NCBI RefSeq assembly: GCF_000301055.1
Contig: NZ_JH932301.1
Span: 220,742-269,734, forward strand
Reading direction: 5' to 3'
DNA length: 48,993 bases
Source: Falseniella ignava CCUG 37419
Lineage (GTDB): Bacteria; Bacillota; Bacilli; Lactobacillales; Aerococcaceae
Below, in pieces: positions 40,716 to 48,993 of this stretch. Numbering within the stretch: position 1 is the stretch's first letter; each line of letters opens with the position of its first letter. The translations under genes and the position numbers were made by a program. The notes under the pieces were generated by a model, which saw only the letters and a program-made list of their open reading frames with translations, was not told where the DNA came from and made no database searches.

Positions 40716-41837
40716 CTACTGAGGTTGAATATATTTTTCAATAGGATAGTCTGTTTCATTAATCTCCCATTGATGGTGTAATACTCGTTGGCTCCATTGA
40801 TAGCCGATATAAGGACCGCTCGTTAAGCCAGAAGAGCCAAGACCGCTCACAGCCCAAACGTTCGCAAGTTGTGGAACTTGGCCGAGTAGTACAGAGTAAT
40901 CTGAAGTTTGTCCACGTGTTCCAATACGAATTTTACTTGCTGCATCAAGGGTGAAGGGGTGTCCTTCAATCCACTGATTCGCTTCATCAAGTAAATCTTG
41001 CAGTGGTTCGTAATCCGGTTCTAAATCAAAGCCCGCTTCGTTCTCGTGAGTCGCCCCGATAATTAATTCTCCGTTGTTGAATGGAATAATATCGCCTTGG
41101 CCAAAAGGCATCACCACCGGCCAATGTTGATTACACCAAGCGCCCGATTGGTACACGAGGAGTTGGCCTTTTTGAGGATGAATATCAACTTGGTATCCTA
41201 AAGGTTCTAAAAGTTCGGGTAGCCATGCTCCGACGCTTAATAAGAGTTGATCAAATTGAAATAAAGTATCACCGGTGTCTACTTGAATTTGGCCATCCGT
41301 TGACTTTAAGCGAACGCGTTGATTGTGTAGAGTCCCGCCATAATGTTCAATGGCTTGACGTAATATTGCAATCAACCTTTCGCCGTGAACCCGTCCACCG
41401 CCACTGACCCAAGTTGCTGGAAATTCTGAATTAACCAATGGGAAGTATGGAGAAATTTCTTCGGAAGTTAAGGACTTAATTTCACCAATACTTGGTGAAT
41501 CAGTAATTTTTTCACGGTATTGATCGACATCTTGTTGAATGCGTCGTTCAGTTTTTCGAATTAAGAGGGCGCCGTCCACTTGATAGATTTCATCCGCAGG
41601 ATAACCATCTTCAATCAAATCATGGGTCAATTGATGATAAAACTCAGCCCCTCTGCGAACGAGCTGATACCAAGCCTGATTTCGTCGTAATGAAAACCAC
41701 GGACAAATAATGCCAGCTGCAGCTTTCGTTGCTTGTCCGGTATCATCATCAAATAAGTGTACTTTAACCCCATTGCGAGCAAGGTAATAAGCGGCTGTCG
41801 CTCCGACAATCCCCCCACCAACAATTCCTACTTCCAT
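40716..41837 (-). CDS. FAD-dependent oxidoreductase (DadA / glycine oxidase-like)
   Basis: A 373-residue flavoprotein of the D-amino-acid oxidase/dehydrogenase superfamily. The N-terminal dinucleotide-binding motif is GGGIVGATAAYYLARNG; FSLRRNQAWYQLV, HPQKGQLLVY and a C-terminal VSGLGSSGLTSGPYIG FAD contact follow. Substrate may be an amino acid or sarcosine-like amine; not resolved. AAGGAGG precedes the ATG. It follows pcp on the same strand with a 70-base gap, so the two may be co-transcribed. Confidence 0.85.
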   Translation of the reverse strand: MEVGIVGGGIVGATAAYYLARNGVKVHLFDDDTGQATKAAAGIICPWFSLRRNQAWYQLVRRGAEFYHQLTHDLIEDGYPADEIYQVDGALLIRKTERRIQQDVDQYREKITDSPSIGEIKSLTSEEISPYFPLVNSEFPATWVSGGGRVHGERLIAILRQAIEHYGGTLHNQRVRLKSTDGQIQVDTGDTLFQFDQLLLSVGAWLPELLEPLGYQVDIHPQKGQLLVYQSGAWCNQHWPVVMPFGQGDIIPFNNGELIIGATHENEAGFDLEPDYEPLQDLLDEANQWIEGHPFTLDAASKIRIGTRGQTSDYSVLLGQVPQLANVWAVSGLGSSGLTSGPYIGYQWSQRVLHHQWEINETDYPIEKYIQPQ

Positions 41838-41897
41838 ATAAGAACCTCCTTAATTTGTTATAGAAACATTTGTTTAAATCAATAGCTATGTATCTCG

Positions 41898-41913
41898 GCT
41901 TAAACGTTTAAGC
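41898..41913. repeat. Perfect 16-bp palindrome at the end of pcp
   Basis: GCTTAAACGTTTAAGC overlaps the pcp stop codon and lies about 60 bases before the oxidoreductase start. Its AAACGTTT core recalls cre sites, but the outer bases do not fit. It could be an operator or a short hairpin. Confidence 0.35.
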
Positions 41914-42549
41914 GATTGTGCCACCGACAAGATTCAGATCGGTCTGATAATGGATGATGGTATTTAAGGCAATGACTAAACCGCGAGTAATATCATCGAG
42001 TGCCATCGAAGGTTGATTCGATTTTTGGACGACTTGTTCGGGAATATACGGAACATGAATAAAGCCACCACGAGATTCGGGGTATGACTTTGTAAGAATG
42101 TCCAAGATACCATACATCAAATGGTTACAGACAAAGGTTCCAGCGGAATTTGAGACCGAAGCAGGGATGCCAGCGGCACGAAGTTGGTGTACAATAGCTT
42201 TAATCGGTAACGTTGAGAAATAAGCTGCTGGACCGTCCTTTCGAATGGGTTGATCGATGGGTTGTTGCCCGAGGTTATCTTTAATTAGCGCATCGTCCAG
42301 GTTAATCGCTACTCGTTCAGGGGTGATTCCATATCGTCCACCTGCTTGACCTATAGCAACCACAATATCCGGTTGTTCAGCTTGAATCACAGCTTCAACC
42401 CGTCCAATGGCTTGGTAAAAAGCGGTAGGGACTTCCAGTTTAATTAAGTCTGCTTTTACCAATGTTGGATCGAGTTGGCGAACGGCTTCTAAGGCAGGAT
42501 TTACTTTCTCTTGATTAAAAGGTTCAAAAGCAGTTATTAATATTTTCAT
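41908..42549 (-). CDS. pcp: Pyrrolidone-carboxylate peptidase
   Basis: A 213-residue cysteine peptidase that removes N-terminal pyroglutamate from peptides. The catalytic residues are visible: Glu in GGRYGITPERVAINLDD, Cys in NSAGTFVCNHLMYG and His in GGFIHVPYIPEQ. The ATG at 42547-42549 has GGAG 9 bases upstream and matches the family start MKILITAFEPF; a TTG five codons earlier would include that site. It may work with the peptide importer at 5-10 kb. Confidence 0.94.
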   Translation of the reverse strand: MKILITAFEPFNQEKVNPALEAVRQLDPTLVKADLIKLEVPTAFYQAIGRVEAVIQAEQPDIVVAIGQAGGRYGITPERVAINLDDALIKDNLGQQPIDQPIRKDGPAAYFSTLPIKAIVHQLRAAGIPASVSNSAGTFVCNHLMYGILDILTKSYPESRGGFIHVPYIPEQVVQKSNQPSMALDDITRGLVIALNTIIHYQTDLNLVGGTIA

Positions 42550-42645
42550 CGATGAGTTCTCCAATCACAAATAAAATCGAATGATCCATTATTTCCATCA
42601 TACTTTACTACGACCATAGAAACAATCTTTAGAAAGGAATATGAG

Positions 42646-43494
42646 ATGCAATCTATCACAGAACAGCTTGTTCGCCAATATTTTCCCAAGCGAAACCAGA
42701 AAAGTCACAAAGGCATGTATGGTAACGTCTTATGCATTGGCGGCAATGAATCAATGGGCGGTGCGATTATATTAGCGTCAGGCGCAGCGCTTTATAGTGG
42801 AGCTGGAACAGTGACTTGTGCGACAGACGCGGTCAATCGAACAGCTCTCCATGCGCGATATCCTGAAGTGATGTGGCTTGATTGGCAGGAAATCTGCTCA
42901 GATGATTTGAGTCGCTACCAAGTAATCCTAATCGGGCCGGGCATGGGACAAAGTGAACTTGCAATACAGTTGCTTGAAAAAGTGTTAAAGACTGTTACAC
43001 CGTCGCAATGCTTGATTATTGATGCGGATGGGTTGAATTTATTAGCTGATCATTTACCTTTACGATTGGCCTGTCAAGCTAAACAAATCATCTTGACGCC
43101 TCATCGCATCGAGTGGCAACGGATCAGTGGGATTGGACCTGAACAAGAAGCCATTCAAGTGCATCAAAGAGCGGTTCAATCGCTGAATGCTACCGTCGTC
43201 TTAAAAGGTGCACCGACCCAAGTCTACCTAGGTGAACAAGTATGGCAAAATACAACTGGAAACCCAGGACAATCTGTTGGAGGAATGGGCGATACTTTAG
43301 CAGGGATGGTTGCCGGAATGTTAGCCCAAAATTCATCGGAACCATGGAGCATTCTCAATGCAGTGTATCTTCATAGTTATATTGCTGATCAGTTGGCAAA
43401 GAATCAATATATTTGCCTACCAAGTCGAATCATTGAGGCGATTCCAGAAACAATGAGGCATTTTTCACAATATTCAAAGGGATTCAATGATTAA
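42646..43494 (+). CDS. nnrD: ADP-dependent (S)-NAD(P)H-hydrate dehydratase
   Basis: A 282-residue ribokinase-fold repair enzyme (YjeF C-terminal / YxkO type) that restores damaged NADH and NADPH. HKGMYGNVLCIGGN, AGTVTCAT, LIGPGMGQS, IDADGLNLL, ILTPH and the nucleotide site GNPGQSVGGMGDTLAGM are present. The epimerase partner domain (NnrE) is not fused and not nearby. AAGGA precedes the ATG. Confidence 0.92.
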   Translation: MQSITEQLVRQYFPKRNQKSHKGMYGNVLCIGGNESMGGAIILASGAALYSGAGTVTCATDAVNRTALHARYPEVMWLDWQEICSDDLSRYQVILIGPGMGQSELAIQLLEKVLKTVTPSQCLIIDADGLNLLADHLPLRLACQAKQIILTPHRIEWQRISGIGPEQEAIQVHQRAVQSLNATVVLKGAPTQVYLGEQVWQNTTGNPGQSVGGMGDTLAGMVAGMLAQNSSEPWSILNAVYLHSYIADQLAKNQYICLPSRIIEAIPETMRHFSQYSKGFND

Positions 43495-43600
43495 TGATTT
43501 ATTTTTGACGGCGCTCGTGTTACAATAAAATGGTGTATCTATGCCAAAATGATAGGTTATAATATATATGAAGGACTACTTGCACAAAGGAGATTATTAA

Positions 43601-46003
43601 ATGGCAAATTTTCTTAAAAATTTAATTGAAAATGATAAAGGAGAACTTCGCCGTACAAGTAAAATGGCGGACCAAGTTATCGCTCTAGAACCGCGTTTCG
43701 CACAAATGAGCGATGAAGAATTACGCGGTATGACAGCCGAATTTAGAGAGCGTTTAGCTAAAGGTGAAACACTCGACGATATTTTAGTTGAAGCTTTTGC
43801 AGTAACTCGTGAAGCTGCGCGTCGTGTGCTAGGATTATTCCCTTACAAGGTACAAATTCAAGGTGGGATTATTTTACACGAAGGAAATATTGCTGAGATG
43901 AAGACCGGGGAAGGGAAAACCTTAACCGAAACCATGCCTGTTTACTTAAACGCGCTTGATGGCAAAGGAGTTCACGTTGTTACCGTAAACGAGTACTTAG
44001 CAACACGTGACTCGGCAGAGATGGGGGAAGTTTACCGTTTCTTAGGTTTAACCGTAGGACTTAACTTAAACTCCATGAATGCGAATGAAAAACGCGAAGC
44101 ATACTTATGCGATATTACGTATAGTACAAATAATGAGTTAGGGTTCGACTACCTACGTGACAACATGGTTGTTTATGAGAACCAAATGGTTCAACGCCCA
44201 TTGCACTATGCGATTGTTGACGAGGTAGACTCCATCTTAATTGACGAAGCTCGTACACCATTAATTATTTCGGGTCAATCCGGAAAATCAACGGCACTTT
44301 ATACGCGTGCAGACTATTTTGTGAAAGGTCTAAAAGAAGACGAGGACTATACGATTGATATTACGTCAAAATCTATTGCCTTAACGGATACGGGCGTGGA
44401 TAAGGCAGAGCGTGTGTTCCGATTAGAAAACTTATACGATGTGGATAATACTGCACTTGTACACCATATCGACCAAGCACTCCGTGCCAACTACATTATG
44501 TTATTAGATATTGATTATGTCGTCGATGAAGGCGAAGTAAAAATCGTCGATCCATTTACCGGACGGATTATGGACGGACGTCGCTATTCTGATGGATTAC
44601 ACCAAGCAATTGAGGCTAAAGAAGCGGTTGAGATTCAAGATGAATCGAAGACTATGGCGACAATTACCTTCCAAAACTACTTCCGTATGTACGATAAACT
44701 AGCTGGAATGACCGGGACTGCAAAGACGGAAGAAGAAGAATTCCGTGAAATCTATAATATGAACGTCGTTCAAATTCCGACAAACCGTCCAATTGCCCGT
44801 AAAGACTATTCAGATTTACTATATCCGAACTTGAGATCGAAGTTCTCAGCGGTTGTAAAAGATATTAAAGAACGCCACGAAAAGGGCCAACCAATCTTAG
44901 TCGGGACCGTAGCAGTTGAAACGTCCGAACACTTATCTCATCTACTTGATCAAGCGGGTGTACCCCACGAAGTGTTAAACGCGAAAAACCACTTCAAAGA
45001 AGCGGAAATTATATTACAAGCAGGGCAACGTGGTGCCGTAACCATCGCGACGAACATGGCTGGACGTGGAACGGACATTAAATTAGGTAGCGGTGTGAAA
45101 GAACTCGGAGGTCTTTGTGTTATTGGGACTGAGCGTCACGAAAGTCGTCGGATTGATGATCAGTTACGTGGTCGTTCAGGACGTCAAGGGGACCCAGGTG
45201 AGTCACAATTCTACTTATCTCTTGAAGATGACTTAATGCGACGTTTTGGATCAGAAAGAATTCAAGGCTTATGGGAACGTCTCAATGACGGTGAACATGA
45301 GGATGAAGACTTAGCGATTCAAAGTGGTATGCTCAGTCGTCAAGTAGAATCTGCTCAAAAACGAGTTGAAGGAAATAACTATGACACACGTAAAAACGTT
45401 CTAGAATATGACGAAGTGATGCGGGAGCAACGTGAAGTTATTTACGGACAACGTCAACAAATTATTCAAGGCGATGAACCATTAACACCATATATTAAAG
45501 CGATGATTCGCCGAACAATCGAACGTCAAGTTGCCTATGCAACAGAAGGTGAACGTAAAGATTGGCAACTTGAATCCCTATTAGAATTTGCCCAAAATGC
45601 GATTGTGAGCCCAGATTCAATCTCGCTAGCAGATTTGCAAAATAAAGACCGTCAACAATTAGTAAATTACTTGATGGGACTTGCCGATGCAGTTTACCAA
45701 TCTAAGAAGGAGCAACTCAATACACCGGAACAACTGGCTGAATTTGAAAAAGTCGTTGTCCTACGTGTTGTTGATGCCAAATGGACGGATCATATCGATA
45801 TGATGGATCACTTACGTCAAGGTGTTGGATTACGTGCTTATGCGCAAACTAACCCATTAACTGAATATCAAATGGAAGGGTACGAACGTTTCGAAGATAT
45901 GGTGTCAGCCATTGAGTATGATGTAACGAGATTTATTATGAAAGCTCAAGTTCGTCAAAACGTTGAGCGTGAGCAAATTAATCGTCCGGTTAATACGAAT
46001 TAA
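43601..46003 (+). CDS. secA: Preprotein translocase ATPase SecA
   Basis: An 800-residue SecA motor. Walker A in [15 protein letters not shown]-like [16 protein letters not shown], preprotein cross-linking domain, [13 protein letters not shown], the arginine fingers in [16 protein letters not shown] and the helical scaffold ([20 protein letters not shown]) are in order. It ends in QINRPVNTN and lacks the C-terminal CxCxSGxxYxxC(C/H) zinc motif of longer SecAs. AAAGGAG precedes the ATG. Confidence 0.96.
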   Translation: MANFLKNLIENDKGELRRTSKMADQVIALEPRFAQMSDEELRGMTAEFRERLAKGETLDDILVEAFAVTREAARRVLGLFPYKVQIQGGIILHEGNIAEMKTGEGKTLTETMPVYLNALDGKGVHVVTVNEYLATRDSAEMGEVYRFLGLTVGLNLNSMNANEKREAYLCDITYSTNNELGFDYLRDNMVVYENQMVQRPLHYAIVDEVDSILIDEARTPLIISGQSGKSTALYTRADYFVKGLKEDEDYTIDITSKSIALTDTGVDKAERVFRLENLYDVDNTALVHHIDQALRANYIMLLDIDYVVDEGEVKIVDPFTGRIMDGRRYSDGLHQAIEAKEAVEIQDESKTMATITFQNYFRMYDKLAGMTGTAKTEEEEFREIYNMNVVQIPTNRPIARKDYSDLLYPNLRSKFSAVVKDIKERHEKGQPILVGTVAVETSEHLSHLLDQAGVPHEVLNAKNHFKEAEIILQAGQRGAVTIATNMAGRGTDIKLGSGVKELGGLCVIGTERHESRRIDDQLRGRSGRQGDPGESQFYLSLEDDLMRRFGSERIQGLWERLNDGEHEDEDLAIQSGMLSRQVESAQKRVEGNNYDTRKNVLEYDEVMREQREVIYGQRQQIIQGDEPLTPYIKAMIRRTIERQVAYATEGERKDWQLESLLEFAQNAIVSPDSISLADLQNKDRQQLVNYLMGLADAVYQSKKEQLNTPEQLAEFEKVVVLRVVDAKWTDHIDMMDHLRQGVGLRAYAQTNPLTEYQMEGYERFEDMVSAIEYDVTRFIMKAQVRQNVEREQINRPVNTN

Positions 46004-46049
46004 TCGATAACTCAAAATATTAAAAGATAAAATGATAAATTCATAAATC

Positions 46050-46162
46050 AATCGATGCTGTAGAGGTAGCTCATTAGGGTTTGCAAAATCTTAACGGCGC
46101 CAAGCTTAGGAAGTGAGATTACCACTCAACTTGCTTGGCCTCTGAATTCAGCATCGATTTTT
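46050..46162 (+). ncRNA. Branched RNA structure/terminator between secA and prfB
   Basis: AATCGATGCTG (46050-46060) pairs with CAGCATCGATT (46149-46159), followed by T residues. Inside, AGAGG (46062-46066) pairs with CCTCT (46139-46143) and GCCAAGC (46099-46105) with GCTTGGC (46133-46139, one-base overlap). A further AAGT-GAG/CTC-ACTT hairpin (46111-46132) tops the latter. It is larger than a plain terminator and may be a riboswitch-like leader of prfB or a small RNA. I match it to no known class. Confidence 0.55.
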
Positions 46163-46214
46163 AATCACCAATGTAGCGAGATAATGACTGAAAAAGCGAA
46201 TGGAGGAGAATAGG

Positions 46215-47316
46215 ATGGAACTCTATGAGATTGAAAATCTTTTTTCAGATTTAGGCGAACGTCTAGCGGACTTTAGGAGGTCCCTTTGACTTAGACGCAA
46301 TTAGAGAAGCGATTGACCACTATGAAGCAGAGATGTTGGAGCCGACTTTCTGGGATGACAATGAGCATGCCCAACAGGTGACACAACAACTTAATCATGA
46401 AAAAGAACGTCTTGCACAAATTGAAGGTTTGATCGATCAGTATTCCGAAGTGGAATGCGGGTTGGAGCTATATCGTGAGACGCAAGATCAAGAGTTATAT
46501 CAAGAAGTTGAAACAATGATTCATACGCTTTCTCAACAAGTTGAGCGTTTTGAGACAGCGCGCTTGTTGTCAGGAGAATATGATAGTAATGATGCAATCC
46601 TTGAGATCCATCCGGGAGCCGGGGGAACAGAATCCCAAGACTGGGGAGAGATGTTGCTTCGTATGTACACTCGGTATTGCCATTCGCATAATTTAACTGT
46701 GAACGTCATTGATTATCAAGGTGGCGATGAAGCTGGCTTGAAAAGTGTGACACTAGAAGTTAAAGGTTACAATGCGTATGGCTTATTGAAATCTGAAAAA
46801 GGCGTTCATCGCTTGATACGGATTTCGCCGTTTGACTCCAATAGTCGCCGTCATACGTCCTTTGCGTCGGTCGAGGTGACACCGATTATTGAACACTCGA
46901 TAGAACTTGAGATTATGCCAGACGATTTGCGGATTGATACCTACCGAGCGAGTGGAGCGGGTGGACAACATATTAATAAGACGGATTCGGCCGTCCGGAT
47001 TACGCACTTACCAACAGGAATTGTTACCCAAAGTCAGTCTGAACGGTCGCAAATTCAAAACCGTGAACAAGCATTGAGTCTCTTAAAAGCAAAACTTTAC
47101 CAACGTCAGTTGGATGAACAAGCGGAACAACTTGCAGAAATTAAAGGGGAGCAAAAGGACAATGCCTGGGGATCGCAAATCCGATCCTATGTCTTCCACC
47201 CTTATTCGATGGTGAAAGACCATCGGACTTCCTATGAGATAGGAAATGCTGATAAAGTCATGGATGGAGAAATCGATGATTTTGTCGAAGCTTATTTGAA
47301 ATGGTCTGTTGAATAA
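46215..47316 (+). CDS. prfB: Peptide chain release factor 2, programmed +1 frameshift
   Basis: RF2, 366 residues after frameshifting. Frame 1 starts at ATG 46215 (GGAGGAG upstream) and reaches CTT-TGA-C, with TGA at 46287-46289. An internal Shine-Dalgarno-like AGGAGG lies just before, as in the classic autoregulatory site. Reading resumes with GAC at 46288, so the product is join(46215..46286, 46288..47316). The release motifs are RISPFDSN (SPF, for UGA/UAA) and GAGGQHINK (GGQ, peptidyl hydrolysis). Low RF2 favours frameshifting and so its own synthesis. Order secA-prfB-ftsE-ftsX is typical. Confidence 0.97.
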
Positions 47317-47391
47317 TTGGTATCGAAATGAAATCAATTTGTGATACAACCTCGTTATACTAGAGACTTCAGTGAGAAAGGAAGTTGAATT

Positions 47392-48069
47392 ATGATTCTC
47401 ATCGAAAATGTAACCAAACGCTACGATAATGGTGTTGTAGCGCTAGATCATATTAATTTAAGAATCGAACAAGGAGAATTTGTCTATTTAACGGGAAAAA
47501 GTGGTTCTGGCAAATCGACTTTGATGAAATTATTATACTTTAAAGAACTACCACAGACTGGGAAAGTAACCGTTGGAACCTTTAAGTTACACCGTTTGCG
47601 CCGTCGACGCGTGGCTGAATTGCGCCGTAGCTTAGGAATCGTCTTCCAAGATTATAAGATTTTACCGCGCTTGACGGTCTTCGAGAATATTGCTTATGCC
47701 ATGGAAGCCACCGGGGCAAGTCGCAAAGCCATTCAAAAACGAGTCGAAGAAGTGATGCAGTGGGTAGATATTGCGGTTTTACGCGATCAATATCCCGATC
47801 AATTATCGGGCGGTGAATTACAACGCGTTGCGATTGCACGAGCCATTGTGAATCAACCTAGAATACTTCTAGCTGATGAACCGACTGGAAACTTAGATGT
47901 GGCGCACAGTCAAGAAATTGTCCGTCTCTTGGAACGCATTAATCAAACTGGAACGACCGTCTTGATGGCGACACATAACTTGAACTTAGTTGAACAGTTC
48001 CCGCATCGAGTAGTATCACTCGAGCATGGACGAATTGTTAAGGATACGCAAGGAGGGGTGAAACGATGA
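47392..48069 (+). CDS. ftsE: Cell division ATP-binding protein FtsE
   Basis: A 225-residue ABC ATPase. Walker A GKSGSGKS near residue 35, signature LSGGELQR, Walker B LLADEPTGNLD and H-loop ATHN. It forms a complex with FtsX that activates peptidoglycan hydrolases at the cell wall. GAAAGGAAG precedes the ATG. The stop overlaps the ftsX start by four bases. Confidence 0.96.
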   Translation: MILIENVTKRYDNGVVALDHINLRIEQGEFVYLTGKSGSGKSTLMKLLYFKELPQTGKVTVGTFKLHRLRRRRVAELRRSLGIVFQDYKILPRLTVFENIAYAMEATGASRKAIQKRVEEVMQWVDIAVLRDQYPDQLSGGELQRVAIARAIVNQPRILLADEPTGNLDVAHSQEIVRLLERINQTGTTVLMATHNLNLVEQFPHRVVSLEHGRIVKDTQGGVKR

Positions 48070-48950
48070 TTTTTTTACGTAATTTTACCCGCCATATTCG
48101 CGATGGTTTTCGCAATCTGTTTCGCAACGGCTGGATGACAGTGGCCTCATTAATTGTGATGATTCTAACGCTGTTTACGTTGGGAAGTTTGATGTTTATT
48201 ATGAGCAACGTCGATAACATTACGAACGATATTGAAGCGGGCGTTAATATCCGAGTGCATATCAATCTGGACGCTACAGAGGAACAGATTGATGAATTGG
48301 GAGAAGCTATCAAGCAAATCCCAGATGTAGAACAAGTGACTTACCGTTCAAAGGAAGATGAGTTGGATGAATTGGTCGAGTCGATTGAAGAATTCAAGTT
48401 AGTATTTGGCGATAATAATCCACTCTATAATGTTTTCCTAGTAAGTGTCCGTGATAATTCACAAATCGAACCGGTTGCGAATGAAATTAAGCAACTTCCG
48501 TATGCTAAAGAGGTGAATTATGGTGAAATTGACACTGAAAATCTCTTGCAAGTCTTAAATTATATTCGCATCGGGATGGCCTTTGCTTCGGCGGTCCTTG
48601 TTGTCATTGCCTTAGTGGTTATCTCGAATACAATTCGAATTACTATTGAAGCGCGTCAAAGTGAAATTGAAATTATGCAATTGGTCGGCGCACATCGCCG
48701 GTATGTTCGAGCACCTTTCATCTATGAAGGAGCCTTTATCGGATTATTTGGGGGAGCAGTCGCATCGGGGTGTGTATACTTAGCTTACCAAGCACTCCAT
48801 AATGTGGCGATTGAATATAATGACTTAAGATTGTTACAATTAACGCCAATGTGGCCTTTAATGAGCTATATTATTATCGTGCTTCTAATCTCTGGTATCT
48901 TGCTCGGTATATTAGGGGCAAGACGCTCGGTAGGCCGACTGATTGAATAA
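48066..48950 (+). CDS. ftsX: Cell division protein FtsX
   Basis: A 294-residue permease-like partner of FtsE. A cytoplasmic N-terminus and TM1 (about 20-45) precede the extracellular domain (about 55-165), then three more helices with the FtsX domain, including EARQSEIEIMQLVGA. GGAGGG lies before the ATG inside the ftsE end. Hydrolase partner not in the window. Confidence 0.95.
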   Translation: MIFLRNFTRHIRDGFRNLFRNGWMTVASLIVMILTLFTLGSLMFIMSNVDNITNDIEAGVNIRVHINLDATEEQIDELGEAIKQIPDVEQVTYRSKEDELDELVESIEEFKLVFGDNNPLYNVFLVSVRDNSQIEPVANEIKQLPYAKEVNYGEIDTENLLQVLNYIRIGMAFASAVLVVIALVVISNTIRITIEARQSEIEIMQLVGAHRRYVRAPFIYEGAFIGLFGGAVASGCVYLAYQALHNVAIEYNDLRLLQLTPMWPLMSYIIIVLLISGILLGILGARRSVGRLIE

Positions 48951-48955
48951 GAGAG

Positions 48956-48985
48956 AAAGTAGACCTTTTGGGGTCTACTTTTTTT
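48956..48985 (+). terminator. Intrinsic terminator after ftsX
   Basis: AAAGTAGACC (48956-48965), 6-base loop, GGTCTACTTT (48972-48981), then further T residues. It closes the prfB-ftsEX unit. Confidence 0.88.
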
Positions 48986-48993
48986 ACTGTAAG

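Noticed and set aside
1-48993. CRISPR arrays, tRNA or rRNA genes, prophage and intact insertion sequences
   Set aside because: No regularly spaced repeats, cloverleaf sequences, rRNA segments or transposase/integrase genes were seen on reading both strands.

Overview
The window is about 49 kb of chromosome from a low-GC Gram-positive bacterium. Gene content and order (tadA..ffs..dnaX-ybaB-recR-tmk-darA-holB-yabA-trmN6-yazA-rsmI; secA-prfB-ftsE-ftsX), strong Shine-Dalgarno sites, extended -10 promoters and an RF2 gene with the programmed frameshift all fit Lactobacillales. An Aerococcaceae/Carnobacteriaceae-like genus is my guess; the family is inference only. I see no rRNA, tRNA, CRISPR array, phage or intact insertion sequence.

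Region 1 (1-10.6 kb) is a loose set: a YfcE-type phosphodiesterase, a stand-alone glutamate formimidoyltransferase, a GNAT acetyltransferase, a DUF1576 membrane protein, then a 530-base gap with a complete-looking lysine riboswitch (promoter, aptamer, terminator) that has no gene behind it. Minus-strand genes follow: a zinc-ribbon protein, an MgtC-like protein and a five-gene oligopeptide ABC transporter operon (B-C-D-F-A) whose promoter carries CodY-like and cre-like sites.

Region 2 (10.6-15.1 kb) holds tandem rhodanese-type sulfurtransferases, a GNAT-like acyltransferase, a glucose-type EIIA, a small anchored protein and tadA.

Region 3 (15.1-29.7 kb) separates tadA from ffs-dnaX, which are usually close, and looks like an inserted metabolic island. 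A first unit encodes a sugar-type ABC importer without an ATPase. A second, apparently single, 11-gene operon encodes a corrinoid protein, a 2Fe-2S/ASKHA corrinoid-reactivation protein, three UroD-fold proteins (two with intact zinc ligands, one degenerate), a second sugar-type importer with an MsmX-like ATPase, a TIM-barrel protein and a histidine phosphatase. This reads as import of a methylated compound followed by corrinoid-dependent methyl transfer. I know of no such pathway described in lactic acid bacteria. Both units start with a structured leader that has an intrinsic terminator and a three-codon open frame whose Shine-Dalgarno lies in a stem.

Region 4 (29.7-40.2 kb) is the conserved replication/repair/RNA-modification block from ffs and dnaX to rsmI, plus a NUDIX hydrolase, an RlmA-type methyltransferase and a YdcF-like protein. 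Region 5 (40.2-49 kb) has mscL, a DadA-like oxidoreductase and pcp on the minus strand, then nnrD, secA, a structured RNA/terminator, prfB and ftsEX.

All three substrate-binding proteins here have signal peptides with AxA-like ends and no lipobox cysteine, unusual for Gram-positive ABC importers. All family assignments were made by reading motifs; no database search was run.
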